Shown: piece after piece, positions 63,381 through 64,000 of the stretch
How positions within the stretch are numbered: position 1 is the stretch's first letter
Layout of the letters: each line of letters begins with the position of its first letter
From: Cavia porcellus
Lineage: Eukaryota > Chordata > Mammalia > Rodentia > Caviidae
Assembly (NCBI RefSeq): GCF_034190915.1
Contig: NW_026947484.1
Coordinates: forward strand, 79,989,982-80,053,981
Direction of reading: 5' to 3'
Length of the DNA stretch: 64,000 nucleotides
Notes under the pieces: generated by a model
Database searches by the model: none
Told to the model about the DNA's origin: nothing
The model's input: only the letters and a program-made list of their open reading frames with translations
Translations under genes and position numbers: made by a program

Positions 63381-63399
63381 ACACACACAAATCTGTTAA
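63262..63399 (+). mobile_element. ID SINE with (CA)n tail and target-site duplication
   Basis: Diverged ID body 'gggctaggtatatagttcag', 'caagtgcaagaccctaattt', 'caatcaccagcacc', followed by a CA run (63348-63390) in place of poly(A). Direct repeats TCTGTTAA lie at 63262-63269 and 63392-63399. Confidence 0.85.
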
Positions 63400-63659
63400 T
63401 AACGTCATTATGTCAAAATGATGGATCTGAGAGTAATTTTCTGAAAAGTCAAAGAAGGGAGATTGGACTCTAAAAGGCCTTGGAGTGAGTAGAGGTCAAG
63501 TCCTCAATGTACTGGATAAGAAACTTTCAAAGCCCAAGTAATATCCCCTGTGTAACTCCCATAATGCAGACAGGAAGCTCAAAGAAAGTGAGCCAGCACA
63601 GAAAATGAGGATGGCACATTTCTTTTATACCAACGTGTGCCATACTTACATATATTACA

Positions 63660-63832
63660 TATCCTTCTTTGTCTTAATACATCACAAAGGAACTATCATC
63701 ATCTTCATTTGACAGAAGAAAATACTGACACTCAGGAAAGTTTCCTAATTTGGTCAAAGTTCCATATCAGGAGATGATCTAACCGGAACTGAGACCCAGG
63801 GCTTCTCCTTTTTGTAGTTGAATAAAGTGTCT
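63660..63832 (-). mobile_element. MIR SINE
   Basis: Antisense MIR core 'atcttcatttgacagaagaa', 'cctaatttggtcaaagttcc' and 'aaccggaactgagacccagg'. Confidence 0.82.
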
Positions 63833-64000
63833 TCACATTGTTGAATCCTAATGGAGCCCAGCACTGTACACTGAGAACTCTGCATGAGCCAAATGACACA
63901 AGGAAATCTCTTCTGTTCATGGAACCAAAACCACACAGTGGAAGGCGGCCTCTGGCCCTTTCCTCATTCCTGGATTATGTCAGAAAGTAACCCAGAACCA

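Larger units (their letters stand above)
14773..64000 (-). other. Glis3: Long Glis3 intron upstream of the 208 bp exon (partial)
   Basis: Everything above the tttgtttttag acceptor is intronic with respect to the long isoform. I searched the minus-strand open frames for the Glis3 first coding exon and did not find it. Alternative first exons for the short isoform would be expected somewhere in this intron (from memory of human GLIS3) but I cannot identify one. The content is mostly transposon relics, listed separately, with long unannotated AT-rich gaps. Confidence 0.85.

Overview
The window reads as mammalian intronic DNA with two coding exons of one gene. It is AT-rich and dense in interspersed repeats, with no bacterial-style gene packing. 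Nearly all of the longer open frames are chance or repeat-derived. The SINEs are tRNA-Ala-type ID elements and B1/ID dimers (B1-dID-like). I saw no Alu and no B2, which suggests a rodent outside the mouse/rat family. I cannot fix the species from sequence alone.

Two exons on the minus strand are recognisable with high confidence as Glis3 (GLI-similar 3), a Krueppel-type C2H2 zinc-finger transcription factor. The upstream exon lies at 14565-14772 (208 bp). It carries a double Met that could start a shorter isoform. The next exon lies at 6234-7353 (1120 bp). It carries the N-terminal conserved region, a VYGHF Sufu-binding motif, two sumoylation-type lysines, a PPxY motif, zinc fingers 1 and 2, and the first residues of finger 3. 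The reading phase joins exactly across the 7.2 kb intron (AG|G = Arg). The zinc-finger exons further downstream and the first coding exon upstream are not in the window.

Layout: 1-6233 is the start of the intron downstream of the large exon. 7354-14564 is the intron between the two exons. 14773-64000 is part of the long intron upstream of the 208 bp exon. The introns hold ID and B1-dID SINEs (several with intact target-site duplications), MIR and L2 relics, L1 3' ends, MaLR-type LTRs, MER5/MER20-type hAT relics, degenerate mariner coding fragments, microsatellites, local duplications, and a 34 bp 3'-truncated U2 snRNA retropseudogene flanked by 15 bp direct repeats.

I found no evidence of a wholly new biological system. 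The items most worth a second look are the U2 retropseudogene, the weak 5' splice site of the 208 bp exon backed by an immediate U/C-rich tract, CU-rich tracts downstream of both exon donors, the internal double start codon, and the head-to-head mariner fragments.
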